Shown: piece after piece, positions 5,960 to 14,473 of the stretch
Position numbering within the stretch: position 1 is the first letter of the stretch
Layout of the letters: each line of letters begins with the position of its first letter
Source: a virus
Direction: 5' to 3' (one strand)
Length of the DNA: 32,484 nt
IMG/VR virus record: IMGVR_UViG_3300033153_003229
Location: 1 to 32,484 of that record
Translations under genes and position numbers: made by a program
The notes under the pieces: model-generated
Told to the model about the DNA's origin: nothing
Database searches by the model: none
What the model saw: the letters and a program-made list of their open reading frames with translations, nothing else

Positions 5960-6656
5960 TTTCCATGGGATATTTAGAGATAAAAAGACCTGCAAGATGC
6001 TATTTAACTTCATAAAAAGAGAGAAGCCGGATAGCATCATCCTTAATGGCGACATTGTGGACTTTTATTCTATATCTAAATTTGATAAAGACCCATCAAG
6101 GAAGGAGGATTTACAGTACGAATTAGATGACACATATAACCTACTCGTCGACATCCGTAACGCCGCGCCACAGGCCGCTGTACGCTACACAGAGGGCAAT
6201 CACGAGGCGAGGCTAACCAAGTACCTATGGAGTAAGGCAAGGGCGTTAGCATCGCTCAGGAGCCTTGAGATAGAAAAGCTGCTCGGTCTAAAAGAACTCA
6301 ATATATCCTACCACAAGGGCGGAATATGGGTTGGTGATTTATTCGTTTACCACGGCTCGCTTATCAGAACCAAGTCTGCCCTTACTGCCCACGCAGAAAT
6401 GGCCAAGAATGGGTGCTCCGGCATATCAGGGCACAGTCATCGAGACGGCAAGGCAGCGGTTAGGCAAAGAGGGGGGCAATTAGTTTGGTTTGAGAATTTC
6501 TGTATGTGCGGATTGAATCCTGAATACATCGAAGGTATTGCTAACTGGACGCAAGGCTGGTCAGTAGTTACATTACAAGGTAAGCGACCAACAGTAGAGC
6601 AAATACCCGTCCTCGGCGGCAAATACACTTATAGGGGTAAGGAATATACCAAATAG
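5937..6656 (+). CDS. Calcineurin-like metallophosphoesterase, 239 aa
   Basis: A GAAAGGAATCG site precedes the ATG. The metal-binding motifs occur in the standard order: D8-x-H10 (NDFHG), GD39xxD42 (NGDIVD), GN88H89E (EGNHEA), H139 (FVYHGS) and GH166SH168 (SGHSHRD). All ligands needed for a two-metal site are visible, so the enzyme should be active as a phosphomonoesterase, phosphodiesterase or nuclease, in the cytoplasm since there is no leader. Similar proteins occur in many phages, with roles in DNA or nucleotide processing that are not settled. It is the last gene of the plus-strand block and ends 2 bases before the convergent SprT-like gene. Confidence 0.85.
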   Translation: MKYLIANDFHGIFRDKKTCKMLFNFIKREKPDSIILNGDIVDFYSISKFDKDPSRKEDLQYELDDTYNLLVDIRNAAPQAAVRYTEGNHEARLTKYLWSKARALASLRSLEIEKLLGLKELNISYHKGGIWVGDLFVYHGSLIRTKSALTAHAEMAKNGCSGISGHSHRDGKAAVRQRGGQLVWFENFCMCGLNPEYIEGIANWTQGWSVVTLQGKRPTVEQIPVLGGKYTYRGKEYTK

Positions 6657-6658
6657 AA

Positions 6659-7045
6659 TTACGGCTTAATCCCATTTTCCTTACAGTACAAGCGATAGAT
6701 AAGAGCTTCGAGTCTGTACGATACAAGGTCGGACTCTTTTTCCGTCATGTCGGAATGGCCCCTTGTTAGGACATGGAGCATTTCGTGAACAAGGGTTTGC
6801 AACGGGCTGGTATTACTTGACTGTTTTTGGGTGAGCGGCACCCAAATATTTGCCTTGAGATAATCTGCCCTTGTATATACTCCACCTATTGCACCCTCCG
6901 CAAACGGCATATCCTTTGGAACGGCATCGCCTGTGTCGAGTGTTATTTCCCAATCACGCAGATTGAATTGGTTTTGGCACCACTTTATGCACTTAACCAA
7001 CTGTGCATGTGTTGTCGGTTTCCACTTGTATTCTTGTATAGCCAT
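6659..7045 (-). CDS. SprT-like zinc metallopeptidase domain protein, 128 aa
   Basis: Residues 86-91 read VHEMLH, an HExxH zinc site (His87, Glu88, His91). A later acidic helix, EKESDLVSYRLEALIYRLY, offers a possible third ligand. An upstream region of strands (DWEITLDTG, LKANIWVP) fits the SprT/WSS1-like fold used by small phage and bacterial peptidases. The N-terminus (AIQEYKWKPTTHAQLVKCIKWC) is helical and no leader is present. It is the final gene of the minus-strand block, follows a terminator-like hairpin at 7053-7098 and faces the plus-strand genes tail to tail. A role in processing virion or host proteins is inference. Confidence 0.65.
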   Translation of the reverse strand: MAIQEYKWKPTTHAQLVKCIKWCQNQFNLRDWEITLDTGDAVPKDMPFAEGAIGGVYTRADYLKANIWVPLTQKQSSNTSPLQTLVHEMLHVLTRGHSDMTEKESDLVSYRLEALIYRLYCKENGIKP

Positions 7046-7052
7046 ATTACCA

Positions 7053-7098
7053 CCAATAAAATAAGGGCCGCCCAGCCAATGGGTAGACCAGACAGCCC
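7053..7098 (-). terminator. Minus-strand intrinsic terminator-like hairpin
   Basis: Read on the minus strand, an 11-bp stem (7088-7098 with 7065-7075) and a 12-base loop are followed by TTATTTTATT. Four of the eleven pairs are G-U, so the stem pairs well only in minus-strand RNA. That supports transcription in that direction. It sits between the gene ending at 7112 and the SprT-like gene. Confidence 0.6.
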
Positions 7099-7111
7099 CA
7101 AAGGAAGGGAA

Positions 7112-7342
7112 TTATTTATTCTTGCAAAGCAACGAGTCCTCGCCATTAAGAGTGAGCTTAGAATCAATCGAGTCGAGTCTTAAAGACAGATTGCTTATAT
7201 CTTTCCGGACTAATTTTATGTCATTCCGTAGTGTAATTATAGCTCTGTCATGGGCAATATAAGGCCCCACTATGGCCGATATTATTACTAACACTACTGC
7301 TATTTTTCTTAACGCCGTTAACTCTCCGTTGTTCTTTGTCAT
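7112..7342 (-). CDS. Small membrane protein with coiled coil, 76 aa
   Basis: A membrane segment at about residues 13-30 (KIAVVLVIISAIVGPYIA) is followed by a heptad-like helix (LRNDIKLVRKDISNLSLRLDSIDSKL). The layout, with a short N-terminus, one membrane span and a periplasmic coiled coil, resembles an Rz-type inner-membrane spanin. It could also be an unrelated accessory membrane protein. No overlapping lipoprotein partner was found. The gene follows the large virion protein by 13 bases and is followed by a terminator-like hairpin. Confidence 0.55.
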   Translation of the reverse strand: MTKNNGELTALRKIAVVLVIISAIVGPYIAHDRAIITLRNDIKLVRKDISNLSLRLDSIDSKLTLNGEDSLLCKNK

Positions 7343-7355
7343 GTTAGATTTCCTT

Positions 7356-9425
7356 TTATCTAATATTCAATAAAGACTGCTGTTCAAATCTCGATAGTGA
7401 TTTACTTTTATTAAGTTCTTTCTTCAACATAGACCGCTTTTCTTTCCTCGTTATATCACGAAGTAGTCTGGTCATTCTCGCCATAGTTGGCACTAATCCA
7501 GATGCGCCCGGTTTCATCTTGAATCCAGCCGTTAAGAGTTTAACCCCCTTTGGGTTTGTTGCTAATTTCGCAAATGCTAATGGACCAATTGCCATTGCTG
7601 CACCAGCACTGAATCCTACAAAATCACCATCTTTTGCACCTTGCCACATCTTAACTACTCCAAGCGTTTGTGCCCCGCGAGAAAACAGGGCCGCTCCTGA
7701 CGGTGCGGTTTTTCCTGCAATTGCAAATAAGTCTTGTATTTTATCAACGCTTTCCCTTATAGCTTTTTCGGGGAACATCTCCCCAAACGAAGAACGCCCC
7801 ATCTTCCTAAGAAGGTTATTGTAAATTCTTGGATTAGCTACACCTTCTTTAGTCGCTTCTTCGACGGCATTAGCGACCCATGCTTGCCGAAGCTGGTTCC
7901 ATAAAGCCTTACCCTCCCTACTTGGCTTGCCGCTTATAGGTTCTACAAGCGACTCCCGTAAGAGCCGTATTGATTTTGGGTTGTTATTCGGGAATAACTC
8001 CTTAACTACCCTTGATGGGTTTTTTAGTAATCTCTTTGCTAATGCCGGAGCAAACGTAGTTTCAAGCCCTTTCCTTGAACTTTTATATAACGAATTTGTA
8101 TTCCTGAGTAAGTTTTTCGCCTCTTGGCTAAGACCCTCTGTGGTCTTCGGATTAAAGATAGCATCATCTGTTATACCTGCAAGTTGCTTAACGATCCCTT
8201 GGCTTTGGTCTACATCCCTTGCCATTTTTTGAACATCTTTAAGGAAAGAAGATCGCAATTTTCTCATATCAGAAAACGACAGAGCCTCCTTAAGACCGAG
8301 AATTTTCTCAAGTTTCGACTTACCTGTGGGTGATAGGAACTGGCCATTCAATCGGCTATCAGTAGCGAGATGTTTCCGGGCAAATTGCTTTAGTGATTTT
8401 GTGCCGACCTTAGCTTGATTTCCAGCTAATTCATCAACTTGTTTAAATAATGGGTCAAATAAGTCGTCAAGGATGTTAAATACCCTACCGCCTGGACGTG
8501 AGATTCCGCCAGCAAATGCCTCACCAATCTCTTCTGGCGTTTGCCTTGCAACCCCCTCACCAATAGCCTCTATGATGTTATCAGCAAACGCCAAGACAGC
8601 CTTGCCCTGTTTTTTTTCAAACTCTTGGAATATCTCTTTTGCGCCAAAACTACCACGACTAAATGCTTCGCCAATTCTCAAAGTAAATTTATTATCTAAT
8701 TCTGTTGGCGAAAAACTACCGCCTACTTTAGCGAAATCATCAACTAATGCCGCCGCTTCCGGGACAGTCTTTTTAATAAACGGAGACAAAACAAGTTTTC
8801 CAGCTCTAACCAAAGCCCTACCACCCACTTCAGTTCCAGCCTCTATCGCAAACGCCCTCAACGCTTCTCGTTTTCCAATTAAGCGTTTTTCTTCTATCCC
8901 TGTTTGGGCTGCTTCGCCAGCCACTCCACCAACGCCAGCCGCAGTGCCTGTTATCAAAGTTGCCAATATAGCTGCGTCATCTATTGGGCCTGGAATAAGT
9001 TTACTCGCCGCTATCGCGAAGGCTAACCCGCCCGCAGTCCTGCCGACACGCCCCCTATTTAACATAGAGTGGGTCTGAGTTGACAATCTTATTTGTTCAT
9101 CAGAAAAACCCATGCCCTTTAACTCTTGGATTGCCTGCTGTTTTGCTTCATATCCTGAACTTCTCGGGCGTGGCCCAACAAGGCCGACTGGTGTAATCCC
9201 TCCCTGTGGTGGCTGAAACTCTGGTACTCTCTTGGCCGCTATTTCTAACAAAGAGCTAACCCTGTTATCAATATCTTGTTCAATGCCTCGAAGTTTTTGC
9301 CTTGCAGCGACAAGTTGCTCTGTCGGGATAGCCTCAATGCCATCGGCAACGGGCTGTTGCGGGACTTGCGACTGTTGTCTTTGCTTGATAAGTTCTTCTG
9401 TGGACAATGCAGTTATATCGGCCAT
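7356..9425 (-). CDS. Large putative internal/ejection virion protein, 689 aa
   Basis: The N-terminus is Gln- and Pro-rich (QQSQVPQQPVADG). A Gly/Ala-rich hydrophobic stretch follows at roughly residues 130-180 (GGLAFAIAASKLIPG and then AAILATLITGTAAGVGGVAGE), which could span or perturb a membrane. The rest is long and helical, with another Gly/Ala-rich patch near the end (FVGFSAGAAMAIGPLAF). This composition and its place late in a podovirus-like late operon match proteins that leave the capsid during DNA ejection. No lytic transglycosylase or peptidase motif was seen. It overlaps the preceding gene by one base. Function assigned only by context. Confidence 0.5.
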   Translation of the reverse strand: MADITALSTEELIKQRQQSQVPQQPVADGIEAIPTEQLVAARQKLRGIEQDIDNRVSSLLEIAAKRVPEFQPPQGGITPVGLVGPRPRSSGYEAKQQAIQELKGMGFSDEQIRLSTQTHSMLNRGRVGRTAGGLAFAIAASKLIPGPIDDAAILATLITGTAAGVGGVAGEAAQTGIEEKRLIGKREALRAFAIEAGTEVGGRALVRAGKLVLSPFIKKTVPEAAALVDDFAKVGGSFSPTELDNKFTLRIGEAFSRGSFGAKEIFQEFEKKQGKAVLAFADNIIEAIGEGVARQTPEEIGEAFAGGISRPGGRVFNILDDLFDPLFKQVDELAGNQAKVGTKSLKQFARKHLATDSRLNGQFLSPTGKSKLEKILGLKEALSFSDMRKLRSSFLKDVQKMARDVDQSQGIVKQLAGITDDAIFNPKTTEGLSQEAKNLLRNTNSLYKSSRKGLETTFAPALAKRLLKNPSRVVKELFPNNNPKSIRLLRESLVEPISGKPSREGKALWNQLRQAWVANAVEEATKEGVANPRIYNNLLRKMGRSSFGEMFPEKAIRESVDKIQDLFAIAGKTAPSGAALFSRGAQTLGVVKMWQGAKDGDFVGFSAGAAMAIGPLAFAKLATNPKGVKLLTAGFKMKPGASGLVPTMARMTRLLRDITRKEKRSMLKKELNKSKSLSRFEQQSLLNIR

Positions 9426-10639
9426 TATTGAATTACCCCCCTCCGCTTTAATTCTGCATCAATTTGCTCTGGCGTGAATTGCTGTTGTCCTAATTGGATA
9501 TCAAATCTTTTTCTACCACCAAACACAATCTTTTTATTTAACCCTATTTCGTCGGCTCTCACTGAGAACTCGTCAAATGCCGCATTTGCTGACACCTTGG
9601 CCTGATCGAGCAACGTCTGCGCCATGTCTACTAATGCCCTCCTGTCGTCATCTTCTATCGCCAAACCACCTTCCAGCAACTTAGGTATCTGTGCCGTAAT
9701 TCTACTCATTAAAGAAGCGCCCTCTGGTGTTCTTGCAAACTCACTTTCTCTAACAACAGACGTAGGATCGAGCATTTTTTGAAACAACACACCCAGAGCC
9801 TGATCTGATGCTATCTTGCTTTTTTCTCCAGGCTGTAGGGCTTTTTTTAATGCCGCCTGCATCCCTTTTTCGCTTCTTTCAATTATTTGGAAATTCTTTA
9901 TTCGTTCGTCTGCCCTGAACTCCTTAGCTTGCGCAATGGCTATGGCTGTCTTATCTTTTGCCGATAAACCCTTCCCACCTGGCTCTGATATAATCTTAAT
10001 ATTGCCTTTGGGGTCTGCCTGAAAGACAGTGCCGTTAGGTAATCCAGTGGCATCGCCTTGCTTCGCAACCTGCAATTTACCCGCCTTAGCCTCAATAGGC
10101 TTTGCCGCCCTTTCCGGCAGTCCACCTACATCTACCGGCCCAGCACCAGTTACGCCCATCTGAGCCTGTATTGTAGCTATCTGGTTTAACGCCGCCTGTT
10201 CCGGTATCAATCCCTTTTGAAATCTCTCTTGAATATCCTGTATCTCGTTTAACGCTTCCATTTGTGTCATCGGCGGTTGGGCGCCTACCTGCTTCGTTTG
10301 CGCCTCTATTTGTAATCGCCTCGCCCTATCTAATGCAGTTTCTTGTGCCGGAGGAGTAAACCGTTGCTGTAGCTGTTGGGTTAAGAATTGACCTGCAATC
10401 TGCTTTCCAAGTGGGCCTTGCAACCTGCCTATAGCTCCAGCGAGATTACTCCGATCTCCTTGACTAAGTAGGCCAGACAGGACTTGCAAATCAGCAGTCT
10501 GCTGTGACTGTGCCTGTTGTTGTAGCTGTTGTTGTATCTTTGTCTGCTGATCCGCTAACAACTGCCTGCTAAGAGCTTGCCCTAATGCGGCACCAAACTC
10601 ACCGCCAAAGTTACGTTCTTGTATTACCTGTAGTGGCAT
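9425..10639 (-). CDS. Gln-rich putative internal virion protein, 404 aa
   Basis: The first 60 residues are Gln-rich (QQTKIQQQLQQQAQSQQ), then mostly helical sequence. Residues near the middle to the end carry SVVRESEFARTPEGASL and RRALVDMAQTLLDQAK, a pattern I know from uncharacterised virion proteins of environmental podoviruses. No enzymatic motif is visible. It overlaps the ICMT-like gene by 29 bases upstream and the 689-aa gene by one base downstream, so all are made from one message. A role in the ejection apparatus is likely by position. Confidence 0.5.
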   Translation of the reverse strand: MPLQVIQERNFGGEFGAALGQALSRQLLADQQTKIQQQLQQQAQSQQTADLQVLSGLLSQGDRSNLAGAIGRLQGPLGKQIAGQFLTQQLQQRFTPPAQETALDRARRLQIEAQTKQVGAQPPMTQMEALNEIQDIQERFQKGLIPEQAALNQIATIQAQMGVTGAGPVDVGGLPERAAKPIEAKAGKLQVAKQGDATGLPNGTVFQADPKGNIKIISEPGGKGLSAKDKTAIAIAQAKEFRADERIKNFQIIERSEKGMQAALKKALQPGEKSKIASDQALGVLFQKMLDPTSVVRESEFARTPEGASLMSRITAQIPKLLEGGLAIEDDDRRALVDMAQTLLDQAKVSANAAFDEFSVRADEIGLNKKIVFGGRKRFDIQLGQQQFTPEQIDAELKRRGVIQ

Positions 10640-10979
10640 CTTTAATCCTTTTAATCTTAGGAATTAACATTCCGGTTTCCCTTGCGTATCCCACATAATC
10701 CTGACTTTGCCGCAAGACCGTTTCTTCCGCAACTATCCTTGACAGAAAAAACGCCAAAGATATGAGAGATATCCCTATTATTGTGTGAATCATGCTCGAC
10801 CCAACTATTATCAATAAACTACCAGTGTATGATGGGTGCCTTATGTACTTGTAAATCCCAGATGTAACGATATGTTGCGGCATTTTCAGTTCAAGAGAAA
10901 AACTGGACTTCAACTGTTTTATTGATATAAGTCTTATACCAATTCCAATAATCAATAATATTATCCCAATATATATCAT
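10611..10979 (-). CDS. ICMT/PEMT-like membrane methyltransferase, 122 aa
   Basis: The core reads GIYKYIRHPSYTGSLL (residues 41-56), the hallmark of isoprenylcysteine carboxyl methyltransferase and related bacterial membrane methyltransferases. A C-terminal AEETVLRQSQDYVGYARETG supplies the expected acidic pair (Glu85, Glu86) and the Tyr/Arg motif that binds AdoMet, followed by LIPKIK. Membrane segments are at about 2-20 and 54-78. At 122 residues it is shorter than most relatives. Known relatives methylate prenylated Cys, phospholipids or other small lipids. The substrate here is unknown. It starts with an ATGA overlap on one virion gene and ends 29 bases inside the next, so it is integrated in the virion operon. 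Confidence 0.75.
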   Translation of the reverse strand: MIYIGIILLIIGIGIRLISIKQLKSSFSLELKMPQHIVTSGIYKYIRHPSYTGSLLIIVGSSMIHTIIGISLISLAFFLSRIVAEETVLRQSQDYVGYARETGMLIPKIKRIKDATTGNTRT

Positions 10980-11929
10980 ATCAGTGCAGCTAAACTTGCC
11001 GCTGCTCCACCAAGACCCGCACCAAGACCACTCATACTTGTGCCAAGGCCCGCGCCAAGACTACTCATACTTGCACCAAGACCACCTGTCCCCAACAGAC
11101 CTGCCGTCCCTGCTGCACCACCAGCACCTGCTGTGCCAAACAACAAGGGTGCAGCCGCTGTTGGCAAGAAAGATGTTGCTAACTGCTGACCAAAGCCCGG
11201 TGCTTTTTGGCTAATTGCAAACGGCTGGACATCCAGTAGTGATGTAGCTAAACCTAAAGATGGGTTATAAATCGGCTGCTGCTCCATGAATTGCTCACGA
11301 CCTGCTCCAATCTGTTCCTGCTTTAAACCTCGTTGCATGACACCTAAATTAGCCAGTTGAGAACTCAATTGACTGGAGAGCGCTGGAACCTGTGCTTGTC
11401 TGCTCAACGCCGCTTGCTGCGCGCCAAACTGCTGGCGGCCTAATTGATCCGCCAAGCCAAGTTCAAGATTGCGCCCCTGCCTGCCGAGTATATCTGCTGC
11501 ACCACTACTCCTCGCCATGCCCTGTGCACCAAGTGCAGCCATAATAGCAGGAATGGTTTCCTGTTGGAATCCCCGCCTCGCAAACTGTGCCGTTGGCTGG
11601 AATTGTCTTTCTATTTGGGCGGAATCGGCAGGCTGAAACGCTTCTGCTTGTACCGTCTGCGGCAAGCCACCAGCAAACTTAAATGCCTGCTCTTGTAGTG
11701 GGGCAAACGGTGCCACTCTTCGTCCAGAATAAGACGGGCCAGGTTCACCAATTTCGGGCAATGCCATGTCTCTCATAATCTTTTTAAATATGTTGCTTTG
11801 CCCACGCGTAAATCTCGAAACACTTTCTGAACCGCCGCCACCAAGAAATCTCATAAAAATCGAACTATGTCCAAGTCCTCCAAGAGAATCCTTGAGCATG
11901 TTATCGGTATCAAAAGCATCAAATCTCAT
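10976..11929 (-). CDS. Putative internal virion protein with C-terminal Gly/Ala repeats, 317 aa
   Basis: The N-terminal half is polar (RFLGGGGSESVSRFTRGQSNIF, with PLQEQAFKFAGGLPQ) and the middle is Gln-rich and helical (QFGAQQAALSRQAQVPALSSQ). The end is hydrophobic and Gly/Ala-rich with 11-residue repeats (LGASMSSLGAG, LGTSMSGLGAG). The pattern of a soluble Gln-rich body with a membrane-active tail suits an ejection protein that inserts in the host envelope. Position between GNAT and other Gln-rich proteins supports this. No named family. It overlaps the GNAT-like gene by 11 bases and the ICMT-like gene by 4. Confidence 0.5.
   Translation of the reverse strand: MRFDAFDTDNMLKDSLGGLGHSSIFMRFLGGGGSESVSRFTRGQSNIFKKIMRDMALPEIGEPGPSYSGRRVAPFAPLQEQAFKFAGGLPQTVQAEAFQPADSAQIERQFQPTAQFARRGFQQETIPAIMAALGAQGMARSSGAADILGRQGRNLELGLADQLGRQQFGAQQAALSRQAQVPALSSQLSSQLANLGVMQRGLKQEQIGAGREQFMEQQPIYNPSLGLATSLLDVQPFAISQKAPGFGQQLATSFLPTAAAPLLFGTAGAGGAAGTAGLLGTGGLGASMSSLGAGLGTSMSGLGAGLGGAAASLAALI
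11010..11075 (-). repeat. Two 33-bp tandem repeats in coding sequence
   Basis: The units 11010-11042 and 11043-11075 differ at only a few positions, and an 11-base start of a third copy follows. They encode the LG(A/T)SMS(S/G)LGAG repeats near the C-terminus of the 317-aa protein. The unit is in frame, so repeat number could change without breaking the gene. Confidence 0.8.
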
Positions 11930-12389
11930 AATCCATCTCCATTCTTATTCGCTTGCTTCGTGTAAACCCATTTTTCTCAAAGGCCGCTGAATGGGTAGTT
12001 GTTATGTATATTTTTTCAATCTTCTTAAATTTCAAATCTCTCAATACTGACAATGCGCTTTTAATTGCATTCTTATCTTGATATTCTTTGTCTACAGAAA
12101 AAAGATAGACGTAAAGTGATTCTTCTATTAAATCAACCGAGAACCAAAATACACCCTTTACATTACTCTCTTTGTCGATGAGGACGTAAAAGAATATGCT
12201 CTCGTTACTCAATAACGACGGCCCAAGCAATTGCAATGTATCTACATTGAATTTGGCATTCTTAAATTGCTCAAATAAATATCTTGGTATTTTGCTAAAT
12301 AATATTGCCGCGATCGAACCATCTGGGTCGGTTATTGCATTGGTTCTTAACCTTAAGAATTTCAAATCAGAGAAACTTTTTTTATCCAT
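11919..12389 (-). CDS. GNAT-like acetyltransferase-fold protein, 156 aa
   Basis: A central strand pair (SNVKGVFWFSVDLIEESLYV) is followed by a helix (NAIKSALSVLRDLKFKKIEK) and the ending TTHSAAFEKNGFTRSKR, which fits the last GNAT motif, where AAxxFxKNGF is typical. The canonical acetyl-CoA pyrophosphate loop (R/QxxGxG/A) is not clear: the region reads DKEYQDKNAIKS, so activity is uncertain. Phages of this type often carry a GNAT-like gene among their virion genes, possibly for modifying a virion or host protein. It follows a 33-aa miniprotein by 8 bases and overlaps the downstream gene by 11. Confidence 0.55.
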   Translation of the reverse strand: MDKKSFSDLKFLRLRTNAITDPDGSIAAILFSKIPRYLFEQFKNAKFNVDTLQLLGPSLLSNESIFFYVLIDKESNVKGVFWFSVDLIEESLYVYLFSVDKEYQDKNAIKSALSVLRDLKFKKIEKIYITTTHSAAFEKNGFTRSKRIRMEMDYEI

Positions 12390-12397
12390 ATTTTCCC

Positions 12398-12499
12398 CTA
12401 TTTTCCTCTCCTTCTACCCCTACCACCTCGCGGTTTTGCGTCGCCCTTCTTACCTACACGAGGTGTCCCGCGTCCACAATCACCTTTTCTTGCTACCAT
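12398..12499 (-). CDS. Arg/Gly-rich miniprotein, 33 aa
   Basis: An AGGAGA site lies 6 bases before the ATG. The product (MVARKGDCGRGTPRVGKKGD, then a run ending GGRGRRRGK) is extremely basic. Short Arg/Gly-rich proteins of this kind are common and poorly studied in phage structural operons, perhaps binding DNA. It lies between the second fibre-like gene and GNAT, 28 bases from the first and 8 from the second. It resembles in style, but does not clearly align with, the 38-aa protein at 1152-1268. Confidence 0.6.
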   Translation of the reverse strand: MVARKGDCGRGTPRVGKKGDAKPRGGRGRRRGK

Positions 12500-12526
12500 T
12501 TTAGTTCTCCTTAATTCCCATTAACA

Positions 12527-14473
12527 TTACAACAATTCCCCCTGCTTGTTTGATGTATACTTGAAATAATTTCCTCTTATATGTACTACATCTGTAATAG
12601 TATCTTGAGCATCTCCACTTAGTCGTGTTATCCTCCAGAACATAGCAACATCTGTAGATGACGGCAAATCTATTCCAGCAATCTCAACAACGGTTAATCC
12701 TTCGCTTGTAGCCGAGGCAGTTGATACTGCGGTTAAAGTCTCTTGAGCCGCTGCTGTAGCATCGTCGTTTGGACTCATGTATAAATACTCAAATTGCCAC
12801 TTACAATCACCTGGACTTACACCAGTTGCGTGCCATCCAATACCAAATGTTGGAGCAACACTTCTATCTATATCACAAGGAACCTTAACTGTCCCACTTA
12901 TGCTCTCCTGATTAGCTTCAATAGCATCGGCAAATTCCCAGCAGCCAGTTAAGCCGTCTTCAACAAACGTTGCAGGTTTAGAACCTGGAGCCTTAATGCC
13001 ATTAGCACCAATCCATACATACTTAATTACTCTTGCATCACCGTGTAGCTCTGTCTCACCATTGGATTTTATTTCAACGTAATCAGTAGTCGGGCTGCCT
13101 AATCTTAAGGCAGTTGCTACGTTAATAACACCATTTGTTCCATCACTGTAAATCTGTAAGTCAGTGTCGGTGTCACCAAATACTAATTTAACACCATCTT
13201 TCATCTCCTGCTGGCCATTTGTAGTGTTCCAGACAAACTCACGCTCACCATTCGCACTTTCGACAAAAGCTGCGTACGTTGAATCTACCCTTACAGCAAT
13301 TCCACCTACAGTAAAGACACTGCCAGTTACAAACACTTCACCATTTATAGTAAGAAAGTCATCAGCAATCTCTAATAAATCTTTATCTGATGATGTTCCA
13401 ATCTGTGTGGTTATTAGTTGTGTTAATGTTGTCTCAGCAAAACTTGCATCACCTGTTACAAAACTTACCCAAGCATTTCCTGTATCTGTTGAACTATCAG
13501 CAACACCACTGTCCCAGACAAATTTTTGATGAGTCCCTGTATATGTATAACCCATAATAGATGGAGTAGACCCTGCATACCACCTATCATGCCCACCTAT
13601 TCCAGCAAGAGTAAAACCTTTGTGGTCTAAATATGTCAAAGTATAACCATAACCACCGACAACAACACCCCCATTAAAACTACCACTTCCAGCCTTTAAC
13701 GCTCCTGTTGTTGTCAAGTCTTCATTACCAAAACTGATAGCACCAGTAGAGTCAGTGATTGAACCAGAGGAGATAGTCATTGTGCCAATTACCGCTGACG
13801 TATTCACATGAGCCTCATCTATATTGGTAATATCAAAACCGCCCCAATCAATATTAGCAGTTGGGTTGTTACCACCGTTAATCCTTAAATATAACCCATC
13901 AAGTCCAGATTCATCGCCAGCGATGGTTATTGACCCTGCGGAATTTGTGATATCTATCAAAGAACCCTCGGTTAGCGTAGCCATTACAGGGTCATTACCA
14001 GTACTGCCTATTGGCAATTGCCCATTAGACGCGGCGGGAAGGGCTGTGATGGCCGAAGTACCAGAACCCACCAATAGCCCACCATCGGCCAAAGAAGTCG
14101 CGCCAGTGCCGCCGTACGGAACTTCTATGGTATCTGCCTGCCATGTACCACCCGAAACTATGCCACCATTGACAAAAAATATGCTATCTGTTAGCGTGGA
14201 ACCTATAATTGTACCATTAGCATCGATATCATCCGTAGAAGTGATCTGCTCAGCCTGCACAGTACCCCGAAATATGCCATTTGTAAAACCGGACAAGTTG
14301 TTATTACTCCATGTTGCAGTGTTGTCCGTAATGGCATTGCAATATATATATCGCCACAGAAGCGAAGAAGTGCCTATGTCAAGTAAACTATCTTCTTTTG
14401 GTTTTTGGTGAGATGTATAGACATCCCCCAGACACACAGAGGCTAATAATAATATTAAAATAAGTTTTTTCAT
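12527..14473 (-). CDS. Fibre-like virion/adhesin protein with N-terminal signal peptide, 648 aa
   Basis: The first 17 residues, MKKLILILLLASVCLGD, form a clear Sec-type leader: Lys pair, Leu/Ile core and a plausible cut after CLG. The body is beta-rich and low-complexity, with many Ser/Thr/Gly-rich repeats (TSTDDIDANGTIIGSTLT, VPYGGTGATSLADGGLL, VGSGTSAITALPAASNGQLP) as in phage tail fibres. The YGGTGATS and ALPAASNGQLPIGS repeats are typical of fibre shafts. The C-terminal 150 residues look globular (GCWEFADAIEANQESISGT and then a Trp-containing strand region), perhaps a receptor-binding tip. A leader is unusual because phage virions assemble in the cytoplasm. It overlaps the upstream gene by 4 bases. 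Confidence 0.65.
   Translation of the reverse strand: MKKLILILLLASVCLGDVYTSHQKPKEDSLLDIGTSSLLWRYIYCNAITDNTATWSNNNLSGFTNGIFRGTVQAEQITSTDDIDANGTIIGSTLTDSIFFVNGGIVSGGTWQADTIEVPYGGTGATSLADGGLLVGSGTSAITALPAASNGQLPIGSTGNDPVMATLTEGSLIDITNSAGSITIAGDESGLDGLYLRINGGNNPTANIDWGGFDITNIDEAHVNTSAVIGTMTISSGSITDSTGAISFGNEDLTTTGALKAGSGSFNGGVVVGGYGYTLTYLDHKGFTLAGIGGHDRWYAGSTPSIMGYTYTGTHQKFVWDSGVADSSTDTGNAWVSFVTGDASFAETTLTQLITTQIGTSSDKDLLEIADDFLTINGEVFVTGSVFTVGGIAVRVDSTYAAFVESANGEREFVWNTTNGQQEMKDGVKLVFGDTDTDLQIYSDGTNGVINVATALRLGSPTTDYVEIKSNGETELHGDARVIKYVWIGANGIKAPGSKPATFVEDGLTGCWEFADAIEANQESISGTVKVPCDIDRSVAPTFGIGWHATGVSPGDCKWQFEYLYMSPNDDATAAAQETLTAVSTASATSEGLTVVEIAGIDLPSSTDVAMFWRITRLSGDAQDTITDVVHIRGNYFKYTSNKQGELL

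Noticed and set aside
6630-6690. GTAAGGAA and TTCCTTAC inverted repeat across the convergent gene ends
   Set aside because: The loop is about 31 bases and no T run follows, so it does not look like a terminator.
6985-7167. Minus-strand 60-aa hydrophobic frame (IGWAALILLVVIWLY)
   Set aside because: It lies over a terminator-like hairpin and two good genes in other frames, with no separate start site.
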